A stretch of DNA of 64,000 bases from Streptomyces sp. NRRL F-5123 (GCF_000721495.1 NZ_JOHY01000034.1:65937-129936), one strand, 5' to 3'; shown: positions 33,725-42,958, numbered from the stretch's first letter. Translations and numbers: made by a program. Notes: generated by a model not told the origin, from the letters alone.

Positions 33725-34579
33725 TTACGCCGTCGCGGAGCGGTACTTGTGGACCGCCCAGGTGCGGAAGACGGCGATGATGACCACCGACCAGATCAGC
33801 GACGCCCACACCGGGTGCTCCATCGGCCAGGCGCCGGACCGGCTCACGCCCGGGTTGCCGAAGAGCACACGGCAGGCCTGGACGGTCGCGCTGAACGGGT
33901 TCCAGTCGGCGACCGGCTGCAGCCAGCCCGGCATCTGCGAGGAGTCCACGAAGGCGTTGGACACGAAGGTGACCGGGAAGAGCCAGATCAGGCCGCCGGA
34001 GGTGGCCGCCTCCGGGCTGCGCACGGACAGGCCGATGAGCGCGCCGATCCAGGAGAACGCGTAGCCGAGGAGCAGCAGCAGCGCGAAGGCGCCGAACATC
34101 CTGCCCACCCCGTTGTGGATGCGCCAGCCGACCAGCAGGCCGACGCACGCGAGCACCACCACGGTGAGCGCGGTCTGCACCGAGTCCGCGAGGGTGCGGC
34201 CGGTGAGGACCGCGCCGCGGGACATCGGCAGCGAGCGGAAGCGGTCGATGAGGCCCTTGCTCATGTCGTCGGCGATACCGGCGCCGGCGCCCGCGGTGGC
34301 GAAGGTGACGGTCTGCGCGAAGATGCCCGCCATGAGGAAGTTGCGGTAGGCGGTGGGACTGAGGGAGCCGCCGACGGCGACGGAGCCGCCGAAGACGTAG
34401 CTGAACAGCACCACGAACATGATCGGCTGGACGAGGCCGAAGATCACGACCTCGGGGATGCGCATCATCCGCAGCAGGTTGCGCTTGGCCACCACGAGCG
34501 AGTCGTGCGCGGACTGCACGATGCCGCCGCGCGGCCGGGGCGCGAGGGTCAGCTGCGGGGTCTCGGTCGCGGCGCTCAC
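33725..34579 (-). CDS. ABC-2 type permease (DrrB-like)
   Basis: 284 residues, six membrane helices of the ABC-2 family used for drug or lipid export. It starts with a short cytoplasmic tail, then VVAKRNLLRMMRIPEVVIFG and LVQPIMFVVLFSYVFGGSVA; ADDMSKGLIDRFRSLPMSR is the family's cytoplasmic loop and VSNAFVDSSQMPGWLQPVAD the conserved late loop. GTG at 34579 overlaps the ATPase stop as GTGA. The pair forms a DrrAB-type exporter. Confidence 0.9.
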   Translation of the reverse strand: MSAATETPQLTLAPRPRGGIVQSAHDSLVVAKRNLLRMMRIPEVVIFGLVQPIMFVVLFSYVFGGSVAVGGSLSPTAYRNFLMAGIFAQTVTFATAGAGAGIADDMSKGLIDRFRSLPMSRGAVLTGRTLADSVQTALTVVVLACVGLLVGWRIHNGVGRMFGAFALLLLLGYAFSWIGALIGLSVRSPEAATSGGLIWLFPVTFVSNAFVDSSQMPGWLQPVADWNPFSATVQACRVLFGNPGVSRSGAWPMEHPVWASLIWSVVIIAVFRTWAVHKYRSATA

Positions 34580-35625
34580 TTGGCGCCCTCCTTCACGGTG
34601 CTGCCGGAGGCGTCGGCGCCGTCCTCGGGACCGGACCCGGACCCGGACACGTCTGCGGACTCCTCGCCGTCGCCGTTCTCGGGCACCTCTGCGGCGTGGC
34701 CGGTGAGGGAGATGAAGACGTCGTCGAGCGTCGGGCGGCGCAGGCCGATGTCGTCGATCTCGATGCCCTGGGTGTCCAGGTCGCGGATGATCTCGGCGAG
34801 CAGCTTGGCGCCGCCGGTGATCGGGATGGTGATCTTGCGGGTGTGCTGCTCGATCTTGGCGTCGCCCTTGCCGTGCTGGCGCAGGGCGCGGGCGGCGTCC
34901 TCGATGCGCTCGCGGTCGTGCACGACGACCTCGACGCGCTCCCCGCCGGTCTGCGCCTTGAGCTGGTCGGACGTGCCGCGGGCGATGACCTTGCCGTGGT
35001 CGATGACGCAGATGTCGTGGGCCAGGTGGTCGGCCTCCTCCAGGTACTGCGTGGTGAGCAGCATGGTGGTGCCGCCCGCGACCAGGTCCTCCATGACCTC
35101 CCACAGCTGCTGGCGGTTGCGCGGGTCGAGGCCGGTGCTCGGCTCGTCCATGAACATCACCGGCGGGCTGACCACGAGGGCGGCGGCCAGGTCCAGCCGG
35201 CGGCGCATACCGCCGGAGTAGGTCTTGGAGATGCGGTTGGCGGCGTCGGCGAGGTTGAAGCGCTCCAGCAGCTCGTCGGCCCGCCGCCGGGCGGCCTTGG
35301 CGCTGAGCTGGTAGAGCTCGCCGACCATCTGGAGGTTCTCCCGGCCGGTGAGGAACTCGTCGACGGCGGCGAACTGGCCCGACAGGCCGATGTGCCGGCG
35401 GACCTCGTTGGGGTGCTTGACCACGTCGATACCGGCAACGGTCGCGGTGCCGCTGTCCGGCTGCAGAAGGGTGGTCAGGACGCGGACGGCGGTGGTCTTC
35501 CCCGCCCCGTTGGGCCCGAGCAAACCGAGGACCGTGCCTTCCGGCACGTCAAGGTCCACTCCCCCCAGTGCCCTGACATCGCCGAAGGTCTTGACCAGAC
35601 CCTCGGCATGGATGGCGCCCGGCAT
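34576..35625 (-). CDS. ABC transporter ATPase (DrrA-like)
   Basis: 349 residues. Walker A is LLGPNGAGKTTAVRVL, the signature is YSGGMRRRLDLAAALV, and Walker B is PPVMFMDEPSTGLDPRNRQ. A C-terminal DUF4162-like region contains LRRPTLDDVFISLTGHAAEV, followed by an acidic Ser/Gly/Asp-rich tail. Energises the adjacent ABC-2 permease; multidrug or antibiotic export is likely. Upstream (35626-35881) lie three TGTACGGC units and an 18-bp palindrome. Confidence 0.92.
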   Translation of the reverse strand: MPGAIHAEGLVKTFGDVRALGGVDLDVPEGTVLGLLGPNGAGKTTAVRVLTTLLQPDSGTATVAGIDVVKHPNEVRRHIGLSGQFAAVDEFLTGRENLQMVGELYQLSAKAARRRADELLERFNLADAANRISKTYSGGMRRRLDLAAALVVSPPVMFMDEPSTGLDPRNRQQLWEVMEDLVAGGTTMLLTTQYLEEADHLAHDICVIDHGKVIARGTSDQLKAQTGGERVEVVVHDRERIEDAARALRQHGKGDAKIEQHTRKITIPITGGAKLLAEIIRDLDTQGIEIDDIGLRRPTLDDVFISLTGHAAEVPENGDGEESADVSGSGSGPEDGADASGSTVKEGAK

Positions 35626-35703
35626 TTTTCGCTCCCGTCACTTGCGTGTACTTGGTGCGTGAGCCCTCGAGGTGCCCGGAGGGCTGCGACTGGCTGATTC
35701 GCT

Positions 35704-35727
35704 TGTACGGCTGTACGGCTGTACGAC
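35704..35727. promoter_or_regulatory. Three tandem 8-bp repeats upstream of the ABC operon
   Basis: TGTACGGC, TGTACGGC, TGTACGAC head to tail, 79-102 bp upstream of the ATPase start. Repeated GTAC at 8-bp spacing lies on one helix face roughly every turn and could bind a multimeric regulator. Confidence 0.45.
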
Positions 35728-35821
35728 CGGTCGGCCGGCCGAAACTCATCGGCACCGGGTGCGCCGGTGCCGTCCACGGACGACCGGGGCGGCCTTTTCG
35801 CGATACACCGCGAGAATGCCA

Positions 35822-35839
35822 GACGCGATATATCGCGTC
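35822..35839. promoter_or_regulatory. 18-bp perfect palindrome between ABC operon and ilvA
   Basis: GACGCGATATATCGCGTC, preceded at 35797-35816 by the similar but imperfect TTCGCGATACACCGCGAGAA. Both lie upstream of the ABC operon and downstream of ilvA. A palindrome with a CGCGATATATCGCG core is typical of a dimeric regulator site; no regulator gene is adjacent. Confidence 0.6.
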
Positions 35840-35881
35840 AACCCTGGCGCGTACACGTCCGGCAGCGGACCGTCGCGGGAG

Positions 35882-37111
35882 TCAGGCGATCACCACGTAC
35901 CCGGCGTCCTCCAGCGCCGCGCCGACCGCGGCGCAGTGCTCGGGACCCTTGGTCTCCAGGTGCAGTTCGACCTCCGCCTCGGTGAGCCCGAGCCGCGGGT
36001 CGGTCCGCACATGACTGACGTCGAGCACGTTAGCGTCCACCACTGACAACACCCCCAGAAGCGTCGCGAGCGCCCCCGGCCGGTCCGTCAGCCGCAGCCG
36101 CAGCGACAGGTAGCGGCCCGCCGCCGACATGCCGTGCCGCAGGATGCGCTGCAGCAGCAGCGGGTCGACGTTGCCGCCCGACAGCACCGCGACGACCGGC
36201 CCCTCGTACGCGTCCGGCGCGGCCAGCAGCGCCGCGACCGGGCTCGCCCCGGCGGGCTCGACGACCAGCTTGGCGCGCTCCAGGCACAGCAGCAGCGCCG
36301 ACGACAGCTCGTCCTCCGAGACCGTGACGACGTCGTCGACCAGGTCCCTGATCAGCGCGAACGGTACGTCACCCGGGCGGCCGACCATGATGCCGTCGGC
36401 CATCGTGGCCACCTGGCCGAGCGCGACCGGGCGGCCCGCCTGGAGCGAGGGCGGGTACGCGGCGGCGCCCGCCGCCTGCACGCCGACGATCCGCACGTCC
36501 GGCCGCAGCGCCTTGACCGCGACCGCGATGCCCGCCGCGAAACCGCCGCCGCCGACGCCCACCACGATCGTGCGCACCTCGGGGCACTGCTCCAGGATCT
36601 CCAGGCCCACCGTGCCCTGCCCGGCGATGATGTCCGGGTGGTCGAAGGGGTGGATGAAGACCGCGCCGGTCTCCTCGGCGTAGCGGATCGCGGCGCGCAG
36701 CGTCTCGTCGACGACCGTGCCGTGCAGCCGCACCTCCGCCCCGTAGTCGCGGGTCGCGGCGACCTTCGGCAGCGGGGCGCCGACCGGCATGAAGACGGTC
36801 GAGCGCACCCCGAGGAGCGAGGCGGCGAGCGCGACGCCCTGCGCGTGGTTGCCGGCGCTGGCCGCGACCACGCCGGCCGCGCGCTCCTCGGGGCGCAGGC
36901 CCGCGATCCGCACGTACGCGCCGCGGATCTTGAAGGAGCCGGTGCGCTGGAGGTTCTCGCACTTGAGGTGGACGGGCGAGCCGATGAGGGACGACAGATG
37001 CCGGCTGCTTTCCAGCGCGGTCATCCGGGCCACGCCGGAGAGCATCTTGTGGGCGCCGCGCACGTCGTCGAGGGTGATCGGGTGGGGCGCGGCGGAAACC
37101 GGTCGGTCCAT
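35882..37111 (-). CDS. ilvA: Threonine ammonia-lyase with C-terminal ACT domain
   Basis: 409 residues, fold-type II PLP enzyme converting threonine to 2-oxobutanoate, a step toward isoleucine. The PLP lysine is Lys61 in RTGSFKIRGAYVR, the cofactor phosphate loop is GVGGGGFAAGIAVA, and ASAGNHAQGVALAA binds substrate. A single ACT-like domain (LSLRLRLTDRPGALATLLG) occupies about 335-409, as in the TdcB/short IlvA class. It is monocistronic, divergent from marR. Confidence 0.92.
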   Translation of the reverse strand: MDRPVSAAPHPITLDDVRGAHKMLSGVARMTALESSRHLSSLIGSPVHLKCENLQRTGSFKIRGAYVRIAGLRPEERAAGVVAASAGNHAQGVALAASLLGVRSTVFMPVGAPLPKVAATRDYGAEVRLHGTVVDETLRAAIRYAEETGAVFIHPFDHPDIIAGQGTVGLEILEQCPEVRTIVVGVGGGGFAAGIAVAVKALRPDVRIVGVQAAGAAAYPPSLQAGRPVALGQVATMADGIMVGRPGDVPFALIRDLVDDVVTVSEDELSSALLLCLERAKLVVEPAGASPVAALLAAPDAYEGPVVAVLSGGNVDPLLLQRILRHGMSAAGRYLSLRLRLTDRPGALATLLGVLSVVDANVLDVSHVRTDPRLGLTEAEVELHLETKGPEHCAAVGAALEDAGYVVIA

Positions 37112-37394
37112 ACGACCAGTCTCGCAGCCGCCTGCGCGCGCGGCGCGCAGGGTTGGGGGACACGCCCGGGGGCAGGGGTGCGCCGCGGGCCGCACAGCAG
37201 GGTCAGAACCCGGTTGCGGTTTGTGCGTGCGGGGTAACTGGGGCGGCCCGGCCGCGTACTCTTCATCCCAACTTCCCGCTCCTTCGAGCGTCTTATCCTC
37301 CGTACGACCCTCCGCACCACCCCGGCGCCACCCCCGCACCATCCCGCAGCATCCGTCCCTCTTGTTGAATCGACAGAACGCGAGCTTCAAGGTC

Positions 37395-37928
37395 ATGTCC
37401 AAACCGACGGAGACCTCGACCGAACTCCTGGAGCGCCTCCAGCACCAGGTGGCCCTCTTCGCGCGCCGCGCCGAGCAGACCCGGCTCGGCGGCGTAGGCA
37501 AGGCCCGCAACTCCATGGACCGCGCCGCCTACCTGCTGCTCAACCGGCTCGACCGGGAGGGACCGATGGGCGTCAAGGCGCTCGCGGAGTCCATGGGCAT
37601 CGACTCCTCGACGGTCACCCGGCAGGTGGCCCCGCTGGTCGACACCGGCCTGGTCAAGCGCACGTCGCACCCCGACGACGGGCGGGCCGTGGTGCTCGCG
37701 GTCTCCCCGCGCGGCCGTGCCCGGCTGGACGACGTACGCGACTCGCGCCGCCGCCTGATGGCCCAGGTCACCGAGGGCTGGACGGACCAGGAACGGGAGC
37801 TTTTCACCGCGCTGCTCATCCGCTTCAACGCCGGGCTCGCCGACTGGCACGCCGGGCTGTCCCGCGGTGACGACGACCCTGCGGTGCAGGGCGCGGCCAG
37901 CGGGGCGGGCGGGGTCGCCGGGGCGTGA
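37395..37928 (+). CDS. MarR family transcriptional regulator
   Basis: 177 residues starting ATG 37395 (MSKPTETSTELLERLQ). The winged helix is AAYLLLNRLDREGPMGVKAL, then ESMGIDSSTVTRQVAPLVDT and the wing KRTSHPDDGRAVVLAVSPRG. MarR proteins usually respond to phenolics or oxidants and repress efflux or stress genes. Divergent from ilvA, with 283 bp between them in which no strong dyad was found. No obvious target gene is adjacent. Confidence 0.9.
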   Translation: MSKPTETSTELLERLQHQVALFARRAEQTRLGGVGKARNSMDRAAYLLLNRLDREGPMGVKALAESMGIDSSTVTRQVAPLVDTGLVKRTSHPDDGRAVVLAVSPRGRARLDDVRDSRRRLMAQVTEGWTDQERELFTALLIRFNAGLADWHAGLSRGDDDPAVQGAASGAGGVAGA

Positions 37929-38077
37929 GCCGGCCGGGCTGCGTGCGGGGCCCGCGGGGTCTGCGGGGCCGGACGTGCGCCGGTCGCGCATCGGTCGCGT
38001 ACCGGGGTGGCATCCGGTCGCAAGGGGGACGGGCAGAGGTCTTGACCCGGAACACCCGGTTGCCGTCCCATGGCCGC

Positions 38078-38617
38078 GTGGGGAAGCGCCGGGCGGCAGC
38101 TGAGACCCGACGAGACGCCGAGTTCGCGGCGTTCACCGCCGGGGCGGCAGGACGGCTGCTGCACACCGCGACCCTGCTCACCGGCGACCGCGAGCAGGCC
38201 GAGCGGCTGCTCGGCGCGACCTTGGCCCGCACCTACGCGGACTGGCTGCGGATGCGCTCCGACGACCCCTACGACCAGGCCCGGGCCGAGTTGGTGCGGC
38301 GCTTCGCGTCCCGCCCGTTCTGGCGCAGGCCGCGCGGCGGGGTGCTGAACCGGCTGACCCCGCAGGAGCGGATGATCGTCACGATGCGCTACTTCGAGGG
38401 CGTCGCCGAGGAGCAGACCGCCGCGCAACTGGGGCTGCCCACCGACCGCGTCCGGGCGATCTGCGCCCGCGCCGCCGCGACCCTGCGCAGCCGCCCACCG
38501 GGCCCGCCGCCGCGCAGCGTCGCCGAGGCCCGCTCGGGCGACGGCCCGGGCGGCCCCCCGAGCGACCTCCCGGGCGGCACGCGCCCGCACCGCGAGGTGC
38601 ACGGAGCGGCCCGGTGA
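38078..38617 (+). CDS. Sigma-70 region 4-like protein (ECF-like, atypical)
   Basis: About 179 residues if the GTG at 38078 is used; a TTG at 38042 is the alternative, and neither has a good ribosome site. The region 2 part is weak (FTAGAAGRLLHTATLLTGDR, EQAERLLGATLARTYADWLR), and region 4 is clear: LTPQERMIVTMRYFEGVAEE, QTAAQLGLPTDRVRAICARA. It resembles SigE-type or degenerate ECF proteins of Streptomyces. The next gene is a small membrane protein overlapping by 4 bp, a layout like sigma factor plus anti-sigma. Confidence 0.65.
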   Translation: MGKRRAAAETRRDAEFAAFTAGAAGRLLHTATLLTGDREQAERLLGATLARTYADWLRMRSDDPYDQARAELVRRFASRPFWRRPRGGVLNRLTPQERMIVTMRYFEGVAEEQTAAQLGLPTDRVRAICARAAATLRSRPPGPPPRSVAEARSGDGPGGPPSDLPGGTRPHREVHGAAR

Positions 38618-38928
38618 GCCCGGCGCGCAACCGGCGCGACGACGAGGTGCGCAGGCTGCTCGACACCCCGCACCCGATCGTGCCCGCGGGCCTGGTCGCG
38701 GAGGCGACCGCGCGGGGACGGCGCACGGTACGCCGCCGCCGGGTGCTGGCCCGCGCCCTGTGGGTGCTGCTGGCGGCCGCGGTGGCGGCCGGGATCGTCC
38801 TCGCGGTCCTGTACTGGCCGGACGATCCCGGCGGGGGCGGCGGCACCGGCGACGGCACGTGGTGGGGGCAGACGGTCACGGCGCGCATCCCGCCGCCGCT
38901 GTTACCCCGTCTGCCCCGCGTGCCGTGA
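38614..38928 (+). CDS. Small membrane protein, possible anti-sigma partner, with TTA codon
   Basis: 104 residues: a basic cytoplasmic N-terminus (RNRRDDEVRRLLDTPHPIVP), one membrane helix (WVLLAAAVAAGIVLAVLYW) and a short Gly-rich outside tail. GTG at 38614 overlaps the sigma-like stop as GTGA. Codon 97 is TTA (38902-38904), so full translation should depend on the bldA tRNA. No zinc anti-sigma motif is present, so the anti-sigma idea rests on position and topology only. Confidence 0.7.
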   Translation: MSPARNRRDDEVRRLLDTPHPIVPAGLVAEATARGRRTVRRRRVLARALWVLLAAAVAAGIVLAVLYWPDDPGGGGGTGDGTWWGQTVTARIPPPLLPRLPRVP

Positions 38929-38964
38929 GGCGGATTCCCGGCTCGGAACACCGGCCCCTCGACG

Positions 38965-40128
38965 TCAGCCCAGCGCCTGCGTGAGGTCGGCCAGCAGGTC
39001 GTCGGCGGACTCGATGCCGACCGACAGCCGTACCAGGTCCGCGGGCACTTCGAGGGCGGAGCCCGCCGCCGAGGCGTGCGTCATCCGGCCCGGGTGCTCG
39101 ATGAGCGACTCGACGCCACCGAGCGACTCGCCCAGCGTGAAGAGCCCGGCCCGGTTGCACACCTCGACCGCCGCCTCCTCGCCGCCCGCGACGCGGAAGG
39201 ACACCATCCCGCCGAAGGCCCGCATCTGCTTGGCCGCGATCTCGTGGCCCGGGTGCTCCGGCAGGCCCGGGTAGAGGACGTGGGTGACCTTCGGATGGGC
39301 CGTCAGCAGCTCGACGACGCGGGCGGCGTTGGCACTGTGCCGGTCCATGCGCACCGCGAGCGTCTTGATGCCGCGCATGACGAGCCAGGCGTCGAACGGC
39401 CCGGCCACCGCGCCCATCGCGTTCTGGTGGTAGGCGAGTTCGTCGCCGAGCGTGGCGTCGGAGGTGACCAGGGCGCCGCCGACGACGTCGGAGTGGCCGC
39501 CCATGTACTTGGTCGTGGAGTGCACGACGACGTCCGCGCCGAGCGCGAGCGGCTGCTGCAGGTACGGGCTGGCGAAGGTGTTGTCGACCACCAGCCGCAC
39601 GCCCGCCTGCCGGGCGACCCCGGCGAGCGCGGCGATGTCGGAGACGCCCAGCAGCGGGTTGGACGGCGTCTCGACCCAGATGACCTTGGTCTCCGGCCGC
39701 AGCGCGGCGCGCACCGCCTGGATGTCGGAGGTGTCGGCGACCGACCAGGACACGCCCCAGCGCTCCACGACCCGGGAGAAGAGCCGGAAGGTGCCGCCGT
39801 ACGCGTCGTTGGGGATCACGACGTGGTCGCCGGGGGCCAGGACCGTACGCAGCAGGCAGTCCTCCGCGGCGAGGCCGGAAGCGAAGGCGAGCCCGCGGCG
39901 GCCGCCTTCGAGGGCCGCGAGGTTGGCTTCGAGCGCGGTCCTGGTCGGATTCGCCGACCGGCTGTACTCGTAGCCGCCCCGCAGCCCGCCGACGCCGTCC
40001 TGCTTGTACGTCGACACCTGGTAGATCGGGGTGACGACGGCGCCGGTGGCGGCGTCCGCGGGCTGCCCGGCGTGGATGGCCAGGGTCTCGAACTGGCCGC
40101 CGTGCTGATCGGTGTGGTGATCGCTCAT
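38965..40128 (-). CDS. metB: Cystathionine gamma-synthase
   Basis: 387 residues of the Cys/Met metabolism PLP family. Starts FETLAIHAGQPADAATGAVV; the cofactor region includes YEYSRSANPTRTALE, LVVDNTFASPYLQQPLALGA and HSTTKYMGGHSDVVGGAL with the PLP Lys; ends with GGVESLIEHPGRMTHASA. It likely joins O-acyl-homoserine and cysteine to cystathionine, though gamma-lyases are close relatives. The ATG at 40128 overlaps the YfhO-like gene stop as ATGA, so it is the last gene of that transcript. Confidence 0.9.
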   Translation of the reverse strand: MSDHHTDQHGGQFETLAIHAGQPADAATGAVVTPIYQVSTYKQDGVGGLRGGYEYSRSANPTRTALEANLAALEGGRRGLAFASGLAAEDCLLRTVLAPGDHVVIPNDAYGGTFRLFSRVVERWGVSWSVADTSDIQAVRAALRPETKVIWVETPSNPLLGVSDIAALAGVARQAGVRLVVDNTFASPYLQQPLALGADVVVHSTTKYMGGHSDVVGGALVTSDATLGDELAYHQNAMGAVAGPFDAWLVMRGIKTLAVRMDRHSANAARVVELLTAHPKVTHVLYPGLPEHPGHEIAAKQMRAFGGMVSFRVAGGEEAAVEVCNRAGLFTLGESLGGVESLIEHPGRMTHASAAGSALEVPADLVRLSVGIESADDLLADLTQALG

Positions 40129-42725
40129 GCCGCCGAGGGTAGTGCCCCGGCCGCCCCGTCCCGGCGCTTCACCCGCCGGTACCACAGCCCCGTCGCGATC
40201 AGGGCGACGAGTGCCGCGCCGCCGGCCGCGCCGCCGAGCTTGAGGCCGGGCGGGGTGAAGTCGCAGGCCAGCGTGGTGGCCTTGCCGTCCAGCGGCACCG
40301 CGACGAGGCCGAGGTACTTGTGGGCGGGCTTGGCCGGGCCACCGCCGGCCGAGCAGCTCCAGCCCTCGATCCGGGGGACGGCGACGAGCGCGGTGCCCGT
40401 GCTGCCCGCCGGGAGGGTGGCCGAGAGGTGGTGGCCGTCGATGTGCACGGCGGTCGCCCCGGTGGCCGTGAGCTTCTGCACGGCGGCGGTGAGGCGCCCG
40501 CGGTCCAGGCAGCCGAGGGGCTGCTCCGGGAGCCGCAGGTGGCCGAAGAAGCTCAGCGCGACCTCGGCGCGGCCGGAGGCGGGGACGGTGCCGACGGGCA
40601 CCATCGGGGCGCGGACGGCGGGCAGGTGGCCGTCCACGCCGACCGGCGCGGCGCCGCCGAGCGCCGCGGTGCCCTTGTACTGCGGGGCCCAGAAGTAGAC
40701 CGGGGAGCCGGGCGCGCAGGTCGCGGTGAGCAGCGCCTTGCCGGTACCGGTGTCGGTGCGGGTGACGTGCGGCTGGTCGTAGACGGTGGCGCCGAGCAGG
40801 AGTTCCTGGTTGCTGAAGGCGGAGTCGGTCCACTGCGGGGCCGTACGGGCGAGGTCCAGGTCCGGCCGGACGGTGACCAGCGGCGGGACCGGGGTGGTGG
40901 TGGACGTTGTGGTGGCGCGCGGCAGTTCGGTGCTGCTGGGCTTCGCGGTGGGGGTGGAGTGCATGCGGGTGCCGATGGAGAAGATCGCGTCGGTGACCGG
41001 GTTGTCGAGCGTCACCGGGTGGCGGCCCTTGGCGTAGTGGCCGAAGCCCAGCTCGGACAGCGTCCAGGAGGTGATGTCGGAGGTGAGGCTGCTGTAGTAC
41101 TCGGCGCCCTGGCCGCCGACGACCAGTTCGTCGTTGCCGCCGGGTACGTCGCCGGGGTCGGTGCGCGAGCGCGGCCAGTCGTCCTTGGCGGCGACCTCCG
41201 CGGCCATGTCCTGCTGGGCCGGGCCGAGCCGCGGCGTCCAGGACACCTCCTTGAGCTGGTCCTTGACGACCCGGCTCGCGGACACCGCGGACTCCCCGCC
41301 CTGCGCGAGCAGCAGCAGGACGACGGCGGCTGCCGGCAGCGCCCGCGCGCCCCACCCGTACCGCTGCCGGAGCAGCAGCGCGGCGGCGGCGGCAAGCCCG
41401 AGGACCAGGGCGAGCGCGAAGACGCGGTAGGTCCAGCGGTCGTCGGCCTGGCGGCCGTGCCCGGCGAGCGCGATGAGCAGCACCAGGGCGGTGCCGCCGA
41501 GCAGCGCCGGCAGCGCGGGCAGCCCGTCGGCGGCGGACAGCCACCCGGCGATCAGCAGCAGCCCGCACAGCACGAAGGTCTGTCGGTAGGGCACGCCGTT
41601 GGGTGAGGCCCCGGCGTGCCAGACCAGGTGGGTGGGCTCCCAGTTGAGCGACAGCGTCACGAGCACCGCGGCGGCCGACCACCAGGCCCGTACGCGTACG
41701 GCGACCGCCCGGTTGAAGGGCAGGGTCAGGGCGAGTACGAGCGCGGGGGTGCCGATGTAGAGGGCGGGGGTCGCGGTGCTGGTCGTCGCGGGCAGGAAGC
41801 GGGCGGCGATGTCGGCCCAGGCGGCGGGCTCGAAGGTCACCTTCGGGGTCGGGTCGGCGACCTTGGTGGCCTTGTAGATCACCAGCACCAGCGGGGCGGC
41901 GAGCCCGACGCCGATGAGCATCCCGCGGGCCGCGTGCAGCAGCGTGAGCAGCCGCTTGCGGGCGGTCTCGCTCCCTTCCGCGGTGAAGAGGCGTACCAGC
42001 AGCACGATCGCGGCGCCGAGGGTGGCCATGTAGGCGGTGTAGAAGTTCGACACCCACGCGAGCGCGACGACCAGCGGGGCGATGACCGGGCGGCGGGCGG
42101 TGCGCGCCCACTCGCCGACCAGGCACAGCATCGGGAAGGCGAACAGGCCGTCGAGCCACATCGGCACGACCGCGCCGTTGTCGAGCGTCCATCCGGACAG
42201 CGCGTACGCGGCGCCGAGCAGCGCGGCGAGCGGCCAGGGCCCGCGGCGCAGCCGCAGCAGCAGCACCGCCATCGCGGCTCCGGCCGCGGTGACCTTGGCG
42301 ACGGTGATGACGTAGAGCGCCAGCTCCGGGCGGTCGGCCGGGAAGAGCACGACCATGAGGTCGAAGGGGCTGCTCAGGTAGGTGCCGATGTCGCCGAGGA
42401 AGTTCGTGCCGAAGCCGGAGTTCCAGTTGACGAAGAGGTCGCCGTCGGCGCCGCCGAGCAGCACCTTGCGCCAGTACACGTGGTAGGGCAGGTACTGGTT
42501 GCCGAGGTCGACGACGTTGCGGGTGTGCGAGCCGAGCGGGTAGCTGCCGGCGAGCGCGCCGCCGAGGCAGAAGAGCACGCAGGCCAGCACCGCGGCCCCC
42601 GCGCCCGCCCGCAGCGCGACGCTGCCCCGGGCCCACGCGCGCAGCCGCCCGCCTGCGGCTTGCGGCGGGCGGGCTGCCGGGCCTGCGGGATTCTCCTGGG
42701 CCGATACGGCCTCGGCTGCGGACAC
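40125..42725 (-). CDS. YfhO-like polytopic membrane protein
   Basis: 866 residues starting at GTG 42725 with GGAGGA just upstream. The first ~480 residues are about 12 membrane helices; early features GSYPLGSHTRNVVDLGNQYL and NWNSGFGTNFLGDIGTYLSS are typical of YfhO, a GT-C-like fold acting on lipid-linked sugars in Gram-positives (lipoteichoic acid glycosylation in Bacillus and Listeria). A large extracytoplasmic domain follows, and a last helix near the C-terminus. The frame is also open upstream into the truncated beta-helix gene with no stop. It overlaps metB by 4 bp. Confidence 0.82.
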   Translation of the reverse strand: MSAAEAVSAQENPAGPAARPPQAAGGRLRAWARGSVALRAGAGAAVLACVLFCLGGALAGSYPLGSHTRNVVDLGNQYLPYHVYWRKVLLGGADGDLFVNWNSGFGTNFLGDIGTYLSSPFDLMVVLFPADRPELALYVITVAKVTAAGAAMAVLLLRLRRGPWPLAALLGAAYALSGWTLDNGAVVPMWLDGLFAFPMLCLVGEWARTARRPVIAPLVVALAWVSNFYTAYMATLGAAIVLLVRLFTAEGSETARKRLLTLLHAARGMLIGVGLAAPLVLVIYKATKVADPTPKVTFEPAAWADIAARFLPATTSTATPALYIGTPALVLALTLPFNRAVAVRVRAWWSAAAVLVTLSLNWEPTHLVWHAGASPNGVPYRQTFVLCGLLLIAGWLSAADGLPALPALLGGTALVLLIALAGHGRQADDRWTYRVFALALVLGLAAAAALLLRQRYGWGARALPAAAVVLLLLAQGGESAVSASRVVKDQLKEVSWTPRLGPAQQDMAAEVAAKDDWPRSRTDPGDVPGGNDELVVGGQGAEYYSSLTSDITSWTLSELGFGHYAKGRHPVTLDNPVTDAIFSIGTRMHSTPTAKPSSTELPRATTTSTTTPVPPLVTVRPDLDLARTAPQWTDSAFSNQELLLGATVYDQPHVTRTDTGTGKALLTATCAPGSPVYFWAPQYKGTAALGGAAPVGVDGHLPAVRAPMVPVGTVPASGRAEVALSFFGHLRLPEQPLGCLDRGRLTAAVQKLTATGATAVHIDGHHLSATLPAGSTGTALVAVPRIEGWSCSAGGGPAKPAHKYLGLVAVPLDGKATTLACDFTPPGLKLGGAAGGAALVALIATGLWYRRVKRRDGAAGALPSAA

Positions 42726-42902
42726 GGGTCCTCCGGGTTGTGGTGCGCTGCGCGTGGTACGTCCGGCCCGCGGGTCCTGTCGCCGCACGGGTGCGACCAG
42801 CCATCCCACACCGGCCCGGCGACACCGCCTCGACCACGGGGCGAACCCCGGGGCGCGACCGGGTGAACGCCGGGAATCGCCGGATGTCCCGGGTACGCGC
42901 GA

Positions 42903-42945
42903 GCCGCCGGCCGCCCGGGTGTCAGGGACCCGGGCGGCCGGCGGC
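42903..42945. terminator. Terminator of the beta-helix gene, now inside an open frame
   Basis: Perfect 18-bp arms (42903-42920 beginning GCCGCCGGCCGCCCGGG, and 42928-42945) with a 7-nt loop GTCAGGG. It lies between the element at 42959-43053 and the YfhO-like gene and was probably the terminator of the beta-helix gene before its stop was lost. Confidence 0.75.
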
Positions 42946-42958
42946 CGGTTCGCCCCAG

